A DNA stretch of 64,000 bases from Nostoc sp. TCL240-02 (GTDB lineage: Bacteria; Cyanobacteriota; Cyanobacteriia; Cyanobacteriales; Nostocaceae): assembly GCF_013343235.1 (NCBI RefSeq), contig NZ_CP040094.1, forward strand, positions 1,178,501-1,242,500, read 5' to 3'. Both the position numbers and the translations under genes were made by a program. Below the pieces are notes generated by a model. It worked only from the letters and a program-made list of their open reading frames with translations, did not search any database and was not told the origin of the DNA. Positions 17,896 to 27,116 of the stretch are shown in pieces. The first letter of the stretch is position 1, and every line of letters starts with the position of its first letter.

Positions 17896-19071
17896 ATGAA
17901 AAAATATCGGCTTTTTGGAGTTATCAGTGCTGTTTGCATCACCTTGTCAATTCTTTCTTCTTTTGTAGGTAATTCCCAAACCCCTGCATCCAGAGTGCTA
18001 CTCTCTACCAACCCAACTTTAGAACGTATTCTTCCCTTTGAAGCAGAGGCAGAAAAATTACAATCTCCTGTTACCCTGACGTTACAAGCTGTTGATGCTG
18101 CGGGTAAACATTTAGAAAATACCAAAATTAGCTTACAAATTCTAACACCACCGCGTAATCGTTGGTTAACAACAGATTTCCCTATTGTTGAGGGAACAAA
18201 ATTGCTGGAAATAGATGCTACTGCACCTGATGGTAAGCTAGAAATTCAGCAAATGTTACCCATTCGTGGTAACTACCAACTACTGGTGAATGTTTCACCT
18301 TTAGTAGCAAATGCTTTTGCTCCATATCAGCAAACTTTAAATCTGAATGTCCACGAAAATCCAATAAAATATAAATATTTTGTGGTTATCGCAGCTTTTT
18401 TACTATCGCTTGGATTGTTAGGTGGTTGGGTTATTGGCGGACAAGAAGAACTGCAACAAGGAGAAATTGCACCACAGTCAGTACGGCTTTTATTAAGTGC
18501 ATTGACAGTAGTGGCTATAGTAACTCTATTAATTATCAATATTAGTGCAGAAGTTGCAGAAGCTCATGGCAGCGAACATCACTCAAGTAGTACTGAAGTA
18601 ATCGCACCATCATCTCAAAAATCTCAGGGATTGGAAATTAACCTTAGTGGAGATAAAAACGCAACTGTCGGAAAACTTGCGAATTTGGTGCTACAGGTGA
18701 AAGATAGCGCAGGAGAACCTATCAAAGATGTAGCGTTGGAAGTAAAAGCGATCGCCACAGAACATAATTTAACAGTCTTTGACTACAAAGGTATCCCTGA
18801 CGAAGAAGGTAAGTTAACATGGCAAGAACAGTTTTTTGATGGTTCACCTCACAAAATAGAGGTGGAAGCAACTCCTCTACCAGGATCTAACCGTCAATTT
18901 GCACCCGTAAAAGTAGCGCAAGAAGTGGAAGTTAAAGCGATCGCCCCACCAATATATATCCGATTGATTGGTTTATTCTACTTTACAGCCTTTGTCGGCA
19001 TTGGTATGGCCATTGGTTTGCTAATACAGCACCGAAGAACACCGCGAGAAATTAGTAACACCAATGCTTAA
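17896..19071 (+). CDS. Membrane protein with two Ig-like periplasmic domains
   Basis: 391 aa. It has an N-terminal signal anchor (about 5-28), a first beta-rich domain (about 40-150), a transmembrane helix (about 160-182), another (about 198-215), a His-rich linker (EAHGSEHHSS), a second beta-rich domain (about 235-345) and a C-terminal helix (about 355-378). The beta domains recall FixH/YtkA-like or bacterial Ig-like folds seen in metal-handling proteins. I cannot name the family. It follows the CbtB-like gene on the same strand, 374 bp away, so a link to metal transport is possible but weak. Confidence 0.6.
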   Translation: MKKYRLFGVISAVCITLSILSSFVGNSQTPASRVLLSTNPTLERILPFEAEAEKLQSPVTLTLQAVDAAGKHLENTKISLQILTPPRNRWLTTDFPIVEGTKLLEIDATAPDGKLEIQQMLPIRGNYQLLVNVSPLVANAFAPYQQTLNLNVHENPIKYKYFVVIAAFLLSLGLLGGWVIGGQEELQQGEIAPQSVRLLLSALTVVAIVTLLIINISAEVAEAHGSEHHSSSTEVIAPSSQKSQGLEINLSGDKNATVGKLANLVLQVKDSAGEPIKDVALEVKAIATEHNLTVFDYKGIPDEEGKLTWQEQFFDGSPHKIEVEATPLPGSNRQFAPVKVAQEVEVKAIAPPIYIRLIGLFYFTAFVGIGMAIGLLIQHRRTPREISNTNA

Positions 19072-19381
19072 GTAAGAGTTTCCGCTAAGGGACTTCCAGT
19101 TAAAAAAATATCCCATCGTAGGGGCGCAAGACCTTGCACCCTTACAAATCTATAAATAATTTGGGATAATTTATTTTTTGCAAGTTCCTAAGACAACGAT
19201 GTGTATTAATAAATTAAAGTGTATTAATAAATTAAAATAGTGTGGTTTTACCACAACTATTTTTTTTGTTAATGGGTTATGAAACCATAAAAAGATAGTG
19301 TACTAAAAAAACCTAAGCTAATTGCATAGACTTGTCAAGCATTGATTAATTACGAATACTAATATTAGTCTAGTTTTTATT
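19072..19381. other. 310-bp AT-rich spacer
   Basis: Holds the spacer repeat at 19120-19143 and a duplicated gtgtattaataaattaaa at about 19200. No gene or firm site seen. Confidence 0.45.
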
Positions 19382-21328
19382 ATGTTTATATTTTTGCCTC
19401 TCCTTTCTTGGATTGCTATTTTTTGGTTAATTAATAAAAATCGTACCGATTGGCGTGAATCGCTGATATTAACATCTACTTACTGGGGAATTTTTATCGC
19501 TATAATCACAGAATTTTTGAGTGTTTTTAACTTAATTACTTTTGGCTGGATATTAGCAACTTGGGGATTAATATGTATTGTATTAATTTATATATGGTTT
19601 CGATTAAATTCCCAAAACCCTAAGATTTTAGAGATAAATAATTATTTCCAAACAAATAAAAATACTCAAATCCCATCCTTATTAAAATTATTGTTATGTA
19701 GTGTAGGTTTCATTGTAGCAACAGTTGGATTAATTGCTATCATTGCACCACCAAATAACTGGGATTCTATGGATTATCACATGAGTCGTGTTGCTCATTG
19801 GATACAAAATCATAGCATTGCTCATTATCCAACAAATTATACTCCACAGCTATATCAAAACCCTTGGTCAGAATTCGTAATTTTGCACTTTCAAATTTTG
19901 AGTGGTGGTGACTACTTCGCTAACTTAGTTCAATGGTTCAGTATGATTGGCTGTGTTATTGGAGTGTCATTAATTGCAAAACAACTCGGAACAGATTTAC
20001 GAGGTCAGGTTTTTTCTGCGGTTGTAGCTGCAACAATACCTATGGGAATTTTGCAAGCTTCAAGCACTCAAAATGATTATGTACTTGCATTTTGGGTAGT
20101 TTGTCTCGCTTACTACTTGCTATCAACTATCCAAGCAGCAGAAAGCGATATTTGGACGAATTCATTTAATATTGGCAGTAGCACAGGATTAGCTATTTTG
20201 ACCAAGGGAACTGCTTATTTTTATGTATTTCCCTTTTTAATTTGGTTTGGCTTTTACCAGATTAAACGCTTACGGTGGCAAGCATGGAAGCCTGCTTTGA
20301 TTGTAGGAAGTATCTCTTTATTACTTAATATCAGTCACTATTTACGTAATTATAATTTATTCGCTTCTCCACTTGGCGAACCAGGTGGCTATCGTAATGA
20401 AGTATTCGGTATTAATATACTCATTTCTAATATTCTGAGGAATATTGCTTTGCATATAGGAACACCCATTGGTTTATGGAATGGAATAGCGAATAAGTTA
20501 ATTCAAATTATCCATATATTCATCCGTGTAGATATTAACGATCCTCGAATAACTTTTTCCAAGACATTCTTTGTACCAGGAGGTTGGGCAACACTTGGGA
20601 TAACTGGTAATGAAAATAGTGCTGGGAACTTAGTATATGTAGCACTAATAATGATATGTATAATGTTTTTTATAACTCGAAAATCTATCCGTAAGGAAAA
20701 CTATATTTTCGCTTATCTTATTGCTACCATGTCTACATTTTTGATATTTTGCTATTTGGTAAAATGGCAAGCCTGGAATAGTCGCCTGCATTTACCTTTT
20801 TTTGTAATAATTTCTCCGTTTTTAGGTGTTGTTTTATCTAAGCTTAAAAAGCAAAAAATTGCAAATTTTATAGTAATATGTCTGCTAATATCATCATTAC
20901 CCTGGGTCTTTTTTAACAGGTATAGACCTATTATTGATAGTAACAATATATTTCAAATGCCCAGAAATGAGCAATATTTTAGTAATCGCCCATACCTAAA
21001 AATAACTTACACAGGAGCAGTTGAGTTTATAAATTCAAAAAAATGCTCTAATATAGGTTTATTAATGGGAAATGATCCTTGGGAATACCCTTTATGGGTA
21101 CTTTGGCGAGCAAATAATTCAGAACTAGTTAAACTTCAACATATTAATATAAATAATATTTCGGCAATTTTAGAAAAAGAAGATTCTTATAGAGATTTTG
21201 AACCTTGTGGAATTATTTCGATGGAAACTAAAAAAAGTAAACAGAATAAATCTCAAGAAGTTAATTGTAAAGGCAAAACTTACCTCCGAGCATGGGATTC
21301 TCCAGATATTGGTATATTTATTAAGTAA
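19382..21328 (+). CDS. GT-C-fold membrane glycosyltransferase (ArnT/PMT-like)
   Basis: 648 aa with about 12 hydrophobic helices. After the second set of helices comes WDSMDYHMSRVAHWIQN, the acidic DxxxYH-type loop found in lipid-carrier-dependent GT-C enzymes (GT39/GT83-like). The C-terminal about 120 residues are soluble and would lie outside the membrane. Such enzymes move a sugar from a polyprenyl carrier onto lipid or protein. The gene is more AT-rich than its neighbours, which hints at a distinct origin. The start is ATG at 19382; no sugar-pathway genes are adjacent. Confidence 0.75.
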   Translation: MFIFLPLLSWIAIFWLINKNRTDWRESLILTSTYWGIFIAIITEFLSVFNLITFGWILATWGLICIVLIYIWFRLNSQNPKILEINNYFQTNKNTQIPSLLKLLLCSVGFIVATVGLIAIIAPPNNWDSMDYHMSRVAHWIQNHSIAHYPTNYTPQLYQNPWSEFVILHFQILSGGDYFANLVQWFSMIGCVIGVSLIAKQLGTDLRGQVFSAVVAATIPMGILQASSTQNDYVLAFWVVCLAYYLLSTIQAAESDIWTNSFNIGSSTGLAILTKGTAYFYVFPFLIWFGFYQIKRLRWQAWKPALIVGSISLLLNISHYLRNYNLFASPLGEPGGYRNEVFGINILISNILRNIALHIGTPIGLWNGIANKLIQIIHIFIRVDINDPRITFSKTFFVPGGWATLGITGNENSAGNLVYVALIMICIMFFITRKSIRKENYIFAYLIATMSTFLIFCYLVKWQAWNSRLHLPFFVIISPFLGVVLSKLKKQKIANFIVICLLISSLPWVFFNRYRPIIDSNNIFQMPRNEQYFSNRPYLKITYTGAVEFINSKKCSNIGLLMGNDPWEYPLWVLWRANNSELVKLQHININNISAILEKEDSYRDFEPCGIISMETKKSKQNKSQEVNCKGKTYLRAWDSPDIGIFIK

Positions 21329-21376
21329 AATTGTATTTTTTACAAGATCATAAAATTAAAATTTACTGAGAAAATA

Positions 21377-22519
21377 ATGCTAACTAAAATTAATGTCGAA
21401 AAAATTCTTGAGCGTGCCTTAATGGGGTACGACTTATCTCCCCAAGAGGGAGTGGTATTGCTACAACAAACTGAGCCAGAGGCAATCGCAGCAATCCGTG
21501 CTACATCTGACACACTCCGCCACACGCAAGCAGGCGATACGGTTACATACATAATCAACCGCAATATTAACTTTACCAATATTTGTGAGCAGCACTGTAG
21601 TTTTTGTGCATTCCGTCGAGATGATGGTGATGTCGGTGCATACTGGTTAGATTCGGCGCAAATTTTAGAAAAAGCGACAGATGCAGTGCAACGGGGTGCG
21701 ACAGAAATCTGTATGCAGGGTGGGTTAAATCCACAAGCGCTGATAAATGGTAAATCTTTGCCCTACTATCTCAAAGTAGTGGAAACCATCAAACAGGAAT
21801 TTCCGCAGATTCATCTCCATGCTTTTTCTCCCCAGGAAGTGGAATTTATTGCCAGACTTGATGGGCTTGAGTATACAGATGTAATTATTGCTTTGCGCGA
21901 TGCTGGTGTTGGCTCAATGCCGGGAACAGCAGCAGAAGTATTAGACGATGAAGTAAGGCGGATATTGTGTCCAGAGAAAATTAATACAGCCACTTGGCTA
22001 GAAATTGTCAGCACCGCTCATAAATTAGGCTTACATACCACCAGCACCATGTTATCTGGGCATATTGAAACCCACGAACAGCAAATTGGACATTTAGAAA
22101 AATTGCGATCGCTCCAAAAAACTGCCATCGATCAAGGATATCCCGCAAAGATCACAGAGTTTATTTTATTACCCTTCGTTGGCCAAGAAGCCCCCAAACC
22201 CTTACGTCGCCGTGTCGGACGCGATCAACCAGTTTTAAGCGATGCGCTGCTGCTAGGCGCTGTGGCGCGGATTTACTTGGGTAATTGGATTCCCAACCAT
22301 CAGCAGAGTTGGGTAAAACTGGGGCTTGCAGGTGCAACCGAAGCCTTACTTTGGGGTTGCAACGATATCGGTGGCACATTGATGGAGGAGCATATTACCA
22401 CAATGGCAGGTGCTTTGGGTGGTACGTGTATGGAAGTGGAAACTTTAGAAACTGCGATCGCTTCTTTAGGACGACCTTACCAACAACGTAACACTCTTTA
22501 TCAAAAAATTAATAGTTAA
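21377..22519 (+). CDS. cofH: FO synthase subunit 2 (radical SAM)
   Basis: 380 aa. The radical-SAM cluster motif is Cys70-x3-Cys74-x2-Cys77 ([12 protein letters not shown]). The segments [40 protein letters not shown] and [13 protein letters not shown] are typical of CofH, which with CofG makes the deazaflavin FO. In cyanobacteria FO serves as antenna of some DNA photolyases. cofG is not in this window. The start is ATG at 21377, 48 bp after the glycosyltransferase stop. Confidence 0.92.
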   Translation: MLTKINVEKILERALMGYDLSPQEGVVLLQQTEPEAIAAIRATSDTLRHTQAGDTVTYIINRNINFTNICEQHCSFCAFRRDDGDVGAYWLDSAQILEKATDAVQRGATEICMQGGLNPQALINGKSLPYYLKVVETIKQEFPQIHLHAFSPQEVEFIARLDGLEYTDVIIALRDAGVGSMPGTAAEVLDDEVRRILCPEKINTATWLEIVSTAHKLGLHTTSTMLSGHIETHEQQIGHLEKLRSLQKTAIDQGYPAKITEFILLPFVGQEAPKPLRRRVGRDQPVLSDALLLGAVARIYLGNWIPNHQQSWVKLGLAGATEALLWGCNDIGGTLMEEHITTMAGALGGTCMEVETLETAIASLGRPYQQRNTLYQKINS

Positions 22520-22640
22520 GAATAGCTTTGATCTCTGTGTTCTCTGCGCCTCTGTGATGAAATAAATTACTTTTAAACTGCAAAAGTGCAGAGAGTTCAG
22601 AGAGAAATAAAGAATTTATAGGAACATTAATCAAATCGAA

Positions 22641-22656
22641 TTAAGTTCAGATTAAG
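22641..22656. promoter_or_regulatory. Direct repeat TTAAG-N6-TTAAG upstream of response regulator
   Basis: Two TTAAG half sites with 11-bp spacing, the geometry used by OmpR/PhoB-family regulators, lie 92 bp before the ATG of the response regulator gene. Autoregulation is a reasonable inference. Confidence 0.35.
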
Positions 22657-22747
22657 AATATATAATAAAAATTTTAAGATTACCCTTGTAGATAAGATAA
22701 TCCTGATTCGGTGTTAGCAAGCTCTAATAATTTAGAGGTGGAGCATT

Positions 22748-23422
22748 ATGAGAATTTTAATAGTTGAAGATGACGATCGCATTGCTAAACCATTAGCCGA
22801 GTTTTTAAGACGACAACACCATATTGTGGATATAACAACTGATGGTTTTGCAGCCTGGGAATGGTCGCAGTCAGGATTCTATGAGCTAATTTTATTAGAT
22901 TTAATGCTTCCTAAATTAGATGGAATTACTTTATGTAAGCGTTTACGCGCTACTTCATCTAATGTTTTGATTTTAATGCTGACGGCACGAGATACAACAG
23001 ATGATAAAATTATAGGACTTGATGCTGGTGCTGATGATTACTTAGTTAAGCCATTTGAACTAAAAGAATTAGCAGCACGCATCAGGGCTTTAGCTCGAAG
23101 AACTCCAGAGATTCGTCCTCAGATTTTAATCCACGGTGATTTGCAACTAGACCCAGCAACTCAACAGGTTACTTATGCAGGAAATATCATATCATTAACT
23201 CCTAAAGAATATATGATATTAGAATATTTTTTGAGAAATCCCAATTTAATTGTAACTCGTTCTGCAATTCTTGACAAACTATGGGACTTTGATAAATATT
23301 CAGGAGAAGGAAGTATTAAAACTCATATTACAAATTTGCGGAATAAACTTAAAGCATCTGGAAGTTCAGAGGAATTGATTGAAAATATTTATGGCATTGG
23401 TTATCGTTTAGGACACAATTAA
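22748..23422 (+). CDS. OmpR-family response regulator
   Basis: 224 aa. Receiver domain 1-120 with acidic pocket (VEDDD), phospho-acceptor Asp51 (LLDLMLP) and conserved Lys101 (DYLVKPFE). Winged-helix DNA-binding domain about 130-222 (LTPKEYMILEYFLRNPN, HITNLRNKLK). It resembles RppA/NrsR-type cyanobacterial regulators, which respond to redox or nickel, but the signal here is unknown. A GGTGG element precedes the ATG. The partner kinase follows 68 bp downstream. Confidence 0.92.
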   Translation: MRILIVEDDDRIAKPLAEFLRRQHHIVDITTDGFAAWEWSQSGFYELILLDLMLPKLDGITLCKRLRATSSNVLILMLTARDTTDDKIIGLDAGADDYLVKPFELKELAARIRALARRTPEIRPQILIHGDLQLDPATQQVTYAGNIISLTPKEYMILEYFLRNPNLIVTRSAILDKLWDFDKYSGEGSIKTHITNLRNKLKASGSSEELIENIYGIGYRLGHN

Positions 23423-23490
23423 ATAAATTAAGAGGATATTAATTTTAGATATATTTTATTTTAAAACTAACAATTAATAGCGAAAATAAT

Positions 23491-24723
23491 GTGTTTCAAC
23501 GAATTAGATACCGTTTATTATTGTCTTATTTAGTGGTGTTTGCATCGCTGCTAGGAATATTTGCGATCGCAGTCCGATTTGCTTTCACTCGTAGTCTGAG
23601 TGAACAAATAACAGATAAACTCACAGCCATAGGCAAAGGTGCGGCTGCAAATGTAGAGTTTGAAAAAGGTCGCCTAACGGTTGAAAGTGACTTTCGTCCC
23701 CAAGACTTAATTGCTTCTCATCAAGGATTACAGTGGTTTGATACTCAAGGTAATTTAATTACCCAACAAGGAAAAACTGTTTTAACTTTACCTTTTTTAC
23801 CAAACCAAATGGTACAAATTCAAACAGGTAAAGTTCCTATCCAAGTAGTGACTGTTCCAATTATTGCTAGCGATAATGGTGAGCTTGTTGGGTATGTAAG
23901 GGTGAACCAATCTTTAGAAGAATTTGATGAAACTCTACAAAAACTGGACTGGGTATTAGGCGGTGGAATTATTATAACTTTGCTTCTTAGTGGTCTTGGG
24001 GGAATTTTGCTAACTCGTCAAGCAATGCAACCCATTGAAGAGAGCTTTCAAAAACTCAAACAGTTTACTGCTGATGCTTCCCATGAACTACGCAGTCCGT
24101 TAATGGCTATCAAAATTAATGCCGAGTTACTGCTAGAATATCCAGAAGAAATAAGCCCAAAAGATGCAGATAAGTTTCAGGCGATCGCCAGTGCTACTAA
24201 CCAGATGACTCGCCTCACAGAAGACTTATTATTGTTAGCACGCACCGATAAAGTCCCGACTCAGAATAGAGATACTCTCAATTTAACCTCAATATTAGAG
24301 AACCTAATACAACTGTATAAACCTCAAGCTGAAACCAAACAAATTAACTTTAAATTTAAATTAATTGCTAATCTTCAGCTAGTAGGTGATTCAGTTCAAT
24401 TAACGCGACTGTTTACTAATTTAATTGAAAATGCACTCTACTATACACCATCAAAAGGTGTAGTTGAAATTAAAACTAGTCGCGTTGGTTCCCAGCTTTA
24501 TGTCAATGTGCAAGATACAGGCGTGGGAATTGCACCAGAGCATATTGACAAGGTTTTTGAGCGTTTTTGGCGAGCAGATCAGTCTCGTTCTTATTGGTCA
24601 GGTGGTTCTGGTTTAGGGTTAGCGATCGCTCAAGCTATTGCCCAAAATCACGGTGGATTAATTAGTGTTACGAGTAAATTAGGAGTTGGTAGTTGTTTTA
24701 CTGTGCATTTACCAACCTCTTGA
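23491..24723 (+). CDS. Sensor histidine kinase
   Basis: 410 aa from GTG at 23491. Topology: TM1 about 10-30, periplasmic sensor of about 125 residues, TM2 about 157-176, then H-box with His198 (ADASHELRSPL), N-box (LFTNLIENALYYT), G1 (VQDTGVGIAPEH), F-box (FERFWRADQSR) and G2 (GGSGLGLAIAQ). All catalytic motifs are intact. It is RppB/CusS-like in layout. It is cotranscribed with the response regulator and convergent with the PepSY gene. Confidence 0.92.
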   Translation: MFQRIRYRLLLSYLVVFASLLGIFAIAVRFAFTRSLSEQITDKLTAIGKGAAANVEFEKGRLTVESDFRPQDLIASHQGLQWFDTQGNLITQQGKTVLTLPFLPNQMVQIQTGKVPIQVVTVPIIASDNGELVGYVRVNQSLEEFDETLQKLDWVLGGGIIITLLLSGLGGILLTRQAMQPIEESFQKLKQFTADASHELRSPLMAIKINAELLLEYPEEISPKDADKFQAIASATNQMTRLTEDLLLLARTDKVPTQNRDTLNLTSILENLIQLYKPQAETKQINFKFKLIANLQLVGDSVQLTRLFTNLIENALYYTPSKGVVEIKTSRVGSQLYVNVQDTGVGIAPEHIDKVFERFWRADQSRSYWSGGSGLGLAIAQAIAQNHGGLISVTSKLGVGSCFTVHLPTS

Positions 24724-24742
24724 CAATGTGATTTTAAGTTCC

Positions 24743-25228
24743 CTACTTACCATCATCATTGGTTTCGCGATCGCCATCACTAGTTTCTTTAACTTGAATA
24801 CTACTCTTGGGACGAGTGGCTTCATTCTTTTCATCTTGTTGATTGGTATTTTCAACATAGAGAACTTTGCCGTTACCAGCATCTACTGTAACTTCTTGCT
24901 GACCAATTTCTACAGCATAAATTAAGTTGCCATCTTCATTTTCGAGTTTGACACTTTTGGCTTTACCTCCCACCGATGCTTCACCTGCTTGCTGTGCTTG
25001 TTGTGCTGTAATTTTAGCTAGAGGTTGCAGTTTTGCCGCTTCTTGTGCATCGTCGTTGGTTTCACCGTCTCCATCACTGGCTTCAGCAACTTTGATAACA
25101 CTATGATGCTGACGTGCAATTGCTACAAAAGATTGTGGTTGTTTTGCAGACACAACTCTCGATAATTCAGCAAGTCCTAAAGTACCAACAAAAGCTGCTG
25201 CCAAAATAATTTTTGTTGAAGTTTTCAT
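24743..25228 (-). CDS. Periplasmic PepSY-domain protein with acidic repeats
   Basis: 161 aa. A signal peptide (1-28, IILAAAFVGTLGLAELSRVVSA) is followed by an acidic motif, SDGDGETNDD (about 51-60), a PepSY domain (about 70-130, KITAQQAQQAGEASVGGK, GNLIYAVEIGQQEVTVDAGNGKVL) and a second copy, SDGDRETNDDGK, at the C-terminus. The duplicated Asp-rich motif could bind Ca2+ or another cation. PepSY proteins beside two-component systems often act as periplasmic inhibitors or signal partners. It is divergently transcribed from the membrane protein at 25533 with mirror-image operator-like sequences between. Confidence 0.85.
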   Translation of the reverse strand: MKTSTKIILAAAFVGTLGLAELSRVVSAKQPQSFVAIARQHHSVIKVAEASDGDGETNDDAQEAAKLQPLAKITAQQAQQAGEASVGGKAKSVKLENEDGNLIYAVEIGQQEVTVDAGNGKVLYVENTNQQDEKNEATRPKSSIQVKETSDGDRETNDDGK

Positions 25229-25278
25229 AATTGAAAAATTCCTTTAAGTCTGGGTTTGTATTTTCACAGTAGGTAATA

Positions 25279-25302
25279 AAAGTCCAGAAATAGTCAAGAT
25301 TG
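25279..25302 (-). promoter_or_regulatory. Operator-like direct repeat before the PepSY gene
   Basis: Read on the minus strand it is TTGAC-tatttc-TGGAC with flanking aatc and tttt. It is identical at 23 of 24 positions to the plus-strand copy at 25407-25430. The 11-bp half-site spacing fits an OmpR-family regulator. Confidence 0.6.
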
Positions 25303-25406
25303 ATTTGAGTTCAAAAAATTTAATATCAAATGGTGAAATTAAGTTCTAAGTAAACATTTCATCTGTTTTTAGTGCTTATATCAGGGGAAAATTCCCTTTT
25401 CAATCA

Positions 25407-25430
25407 AATCTTGACTATTTCTTGACTTTT
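25407..25430 (+). promoter_or_regulatory. Operator-like direct repeat before the four-motif membrane protein
   Basis: aatc then TTGAC-tatttc-TTGAC then tttt: two identical half sites 11 bp apart, mirror image of the site at 25279-25302. It lies about 100 bp before the ATG at 25533. Both promoters of this divergent region are therefore probably bound by one regulator, most simply the neighbouring response regulator. Confidence 0.6.
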
Positions 25431-25532
25431 GCTATGTAAAGTAAAATAACTCAGTATTTTTTGACAAAACAGCTAACTTTTACGATGTGATGTAATCTCA
25501 CTTATACAGAAAAATCAAGAAGGAGAAAGATT

Positions 25533-26300
25533 ATGCAAAAGATATTAAACAGGGTTCCAGAGATTACAATTTACTTCTGGATTATTAAGGTTCTGGCAAC
25601 CACGGTAGGTGAAACCGCAGCAGATTTTCTATCAGCAACACTGAACCTTGGTTTAGGCATTACATCCTACATTATGAGCGCTGTGTTATTGATTATGCTG
25701 TTGAATCAGTTTAAGCTTAAACGCTATGTTCCAGCAATTTTCTGGTTTGTGGTCATTTTGATAAGTATCGTTGGCACACTGATCACTGATAGATTAGTAG
25801 ATGAGCTTGGAGTTAGTTTGGTAACAACTACTGTAATTTTTAGTGTTTCCTTGTTGATAGTTTTTGCACTCTGGTATTCAAACGAAAAGACATTAGCCAT
25901 GCACTCCATCAATACAGCTAAAAGAGAGCTTTTTTATTGGGTGGCTGTTTTATTTACGTTTGCCTTGGGCACTGCAACAGGAGACCTCTTAGCAGAGTCT
26001 TTGGGATTGGGTTATGCACAATCAGCACTGATATTTGGTGCTTCAATTGCAATCATAGCGATCACTTATTATTACTTGTGGATGAATGCAGTTTTGGCAT
26101 TCTGGTTAGCTTATATCTTAACTCGTCCGCTTGGAGCATCTATAGGTGATTTGCTATCCCAATCTGCTACAAATGGTGGCTTTGGTTTTGGTACTGTCGG
26201 AACCAGTATGCTTTTTCTTTTTATAATCATAAGCCTAGTTATTTACTTAAGCCTTAAGCAGAAAAAACTAGCCTTACTGCCGATTGACCGACAAGACTGA
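25533..26300 (+). CDS. COG4705-like membrane protein with four G-x4-D motifs
   Basis: 255 aa with about eight hydrophobic helices. Four copies of G-x4-D occur: GETAAD (26-31), GTLITD (81-86), GTATGD (146-151) and GASIGD (201-206), spaced 55, 65 and 55 residues. This gives a pseudo-four-fold repeat of helix pairs, each with an acidic residue in or at the membrane, as expected for an ion-conducting or transport protein. The family is uncharacterised as far as I know. AAGGAGA precedes the ATG. The paralogue follows 41 bp downstream. Confidence 0.75.
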   Translation: MQKILNRVPEITIYFWIIKVLATTVGETAADFLSATLNLGLGITSYIMSAVLLIMLLNQFKLKRYVPAIFWFVVILISIVGTLITDRLVDELGVSLVTTTVIFSVSLLIVFALWYSNEKTLAMHSINTAKRELFYWVAVLFTFALGTATGDLLAESLGLGYAQSALIFGASIAIIAITYYYLWMNAVLAFWLAYILTRPLGASIGDLLSQSATNGGFGFGTVGTSMLFLFIIISLVIYLSLKQKKLALLPIDRQD

Positions 26301-26341
26301 TCAGCGATCGCTGAATTAGTATTTTTTATTGTGAAAAATAA

Positions 26342-27085
26342 ATGAACAAAGTTGTAAAAGTCACAATTTTCTTCTGGATCATGAAGATCATCGCCACGAC
26401 GCTCGGCGAGACGGCAGGTGACTTCATCTCAATGACTCTTGGGCTGGGGTATTACATAGGCTTTACCGTAACGTTCGCGATTCTGGCTATTCTCCTGTTT
26501 TTTCAAATTCAATCCGACAGATATCGTCCAGCTCTTTATTGGGCGGCCATCATTGCAACAACTACAGCCGGAACCGAAGTTTCAGACCTGATGGATCGAT
26601 CTTTCGGGCTGGGCTATGCAGTGGGATCGCTTATTCTGGTAGCTGGTCTGTTGAGTGTTCTTGCTATTTGGTATTACCGCGATCGCGATCTGAGCGTTTA
26701 TCCGATTGTCAAGAAAGATGCAGAGACTACCTATTGGCTGGCCATTGTATTCTCCAACAGTTTGGGAACGGCCTTTGGTGACTTTCTGACAAGCAACTTG
26801 GAACTGAGTTATATCCAGGGCGCATTCGTGACAGCCAGCGTCATTGGTGTTGTTATCGCCCTTCACTACATAACAAAGTTGAGCGATATTCTCCTATTTT
26901 GGCTCGCGTTCATCTTCACGCGACCCTTCGGAGCCACCTTCGGAGATTTTCTTACTAAGCCTGTCAAAGATGGCGGTCTATCACTTCCAAGGGAATATGC
27001 TTCGGCGATCGCTTTTATCCTGCTGGCAGTTGTGCTATTCTTTTCCGTGCGAAAGGAGAAAAAAATACGTCAGCCAATCGAGTGA
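26342..27085 (+). CDS. Second COG4705-like four-motif membrane protein (possible import)
   Basis: 247 aa with the same layout as its neighbour: GETAGD (22-27), GTEVSD (77-82), GTAFGD (142-147) and GATFGD (197-202), with identical 55/65/55 spacing. The proteins are clearly homologous but diverged. Codon use is GC-richer than the first copy (for example acgacgctcggcgagacggca), so this copy may come from horizontal transfer rather than local duplication. It is in the same transcription unit as the first copy and is followed 31 bp later by a PAP2 phosphatase. Confidence 0.75.
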   Translation: MNKVVKVTIFFWIMKIIATTLGETAGDFISMTLGLGYYIGFTVTFAILAILLFFQIQSDRYRPALYWAAIIATTTAGTEVSDLMDRSFGLGYAVGSLILVAGLLSVLAIWYYRDRDLSVYPIVKKDAETTYWLAIVFSNSLGTAFGDFLTSNLELSYIQGAFVTASVIGVVIALHYITKLSDILLFWLAFIFTRPFGATFGDFLTKPVKDGGLSLPREYASAIAFILLAVVLFFSVRKEKKIRQPIE

Positions 27086-27116
27086 TGCGTTTAAGCATAA
27101 TGAATAAAATTAAAGT

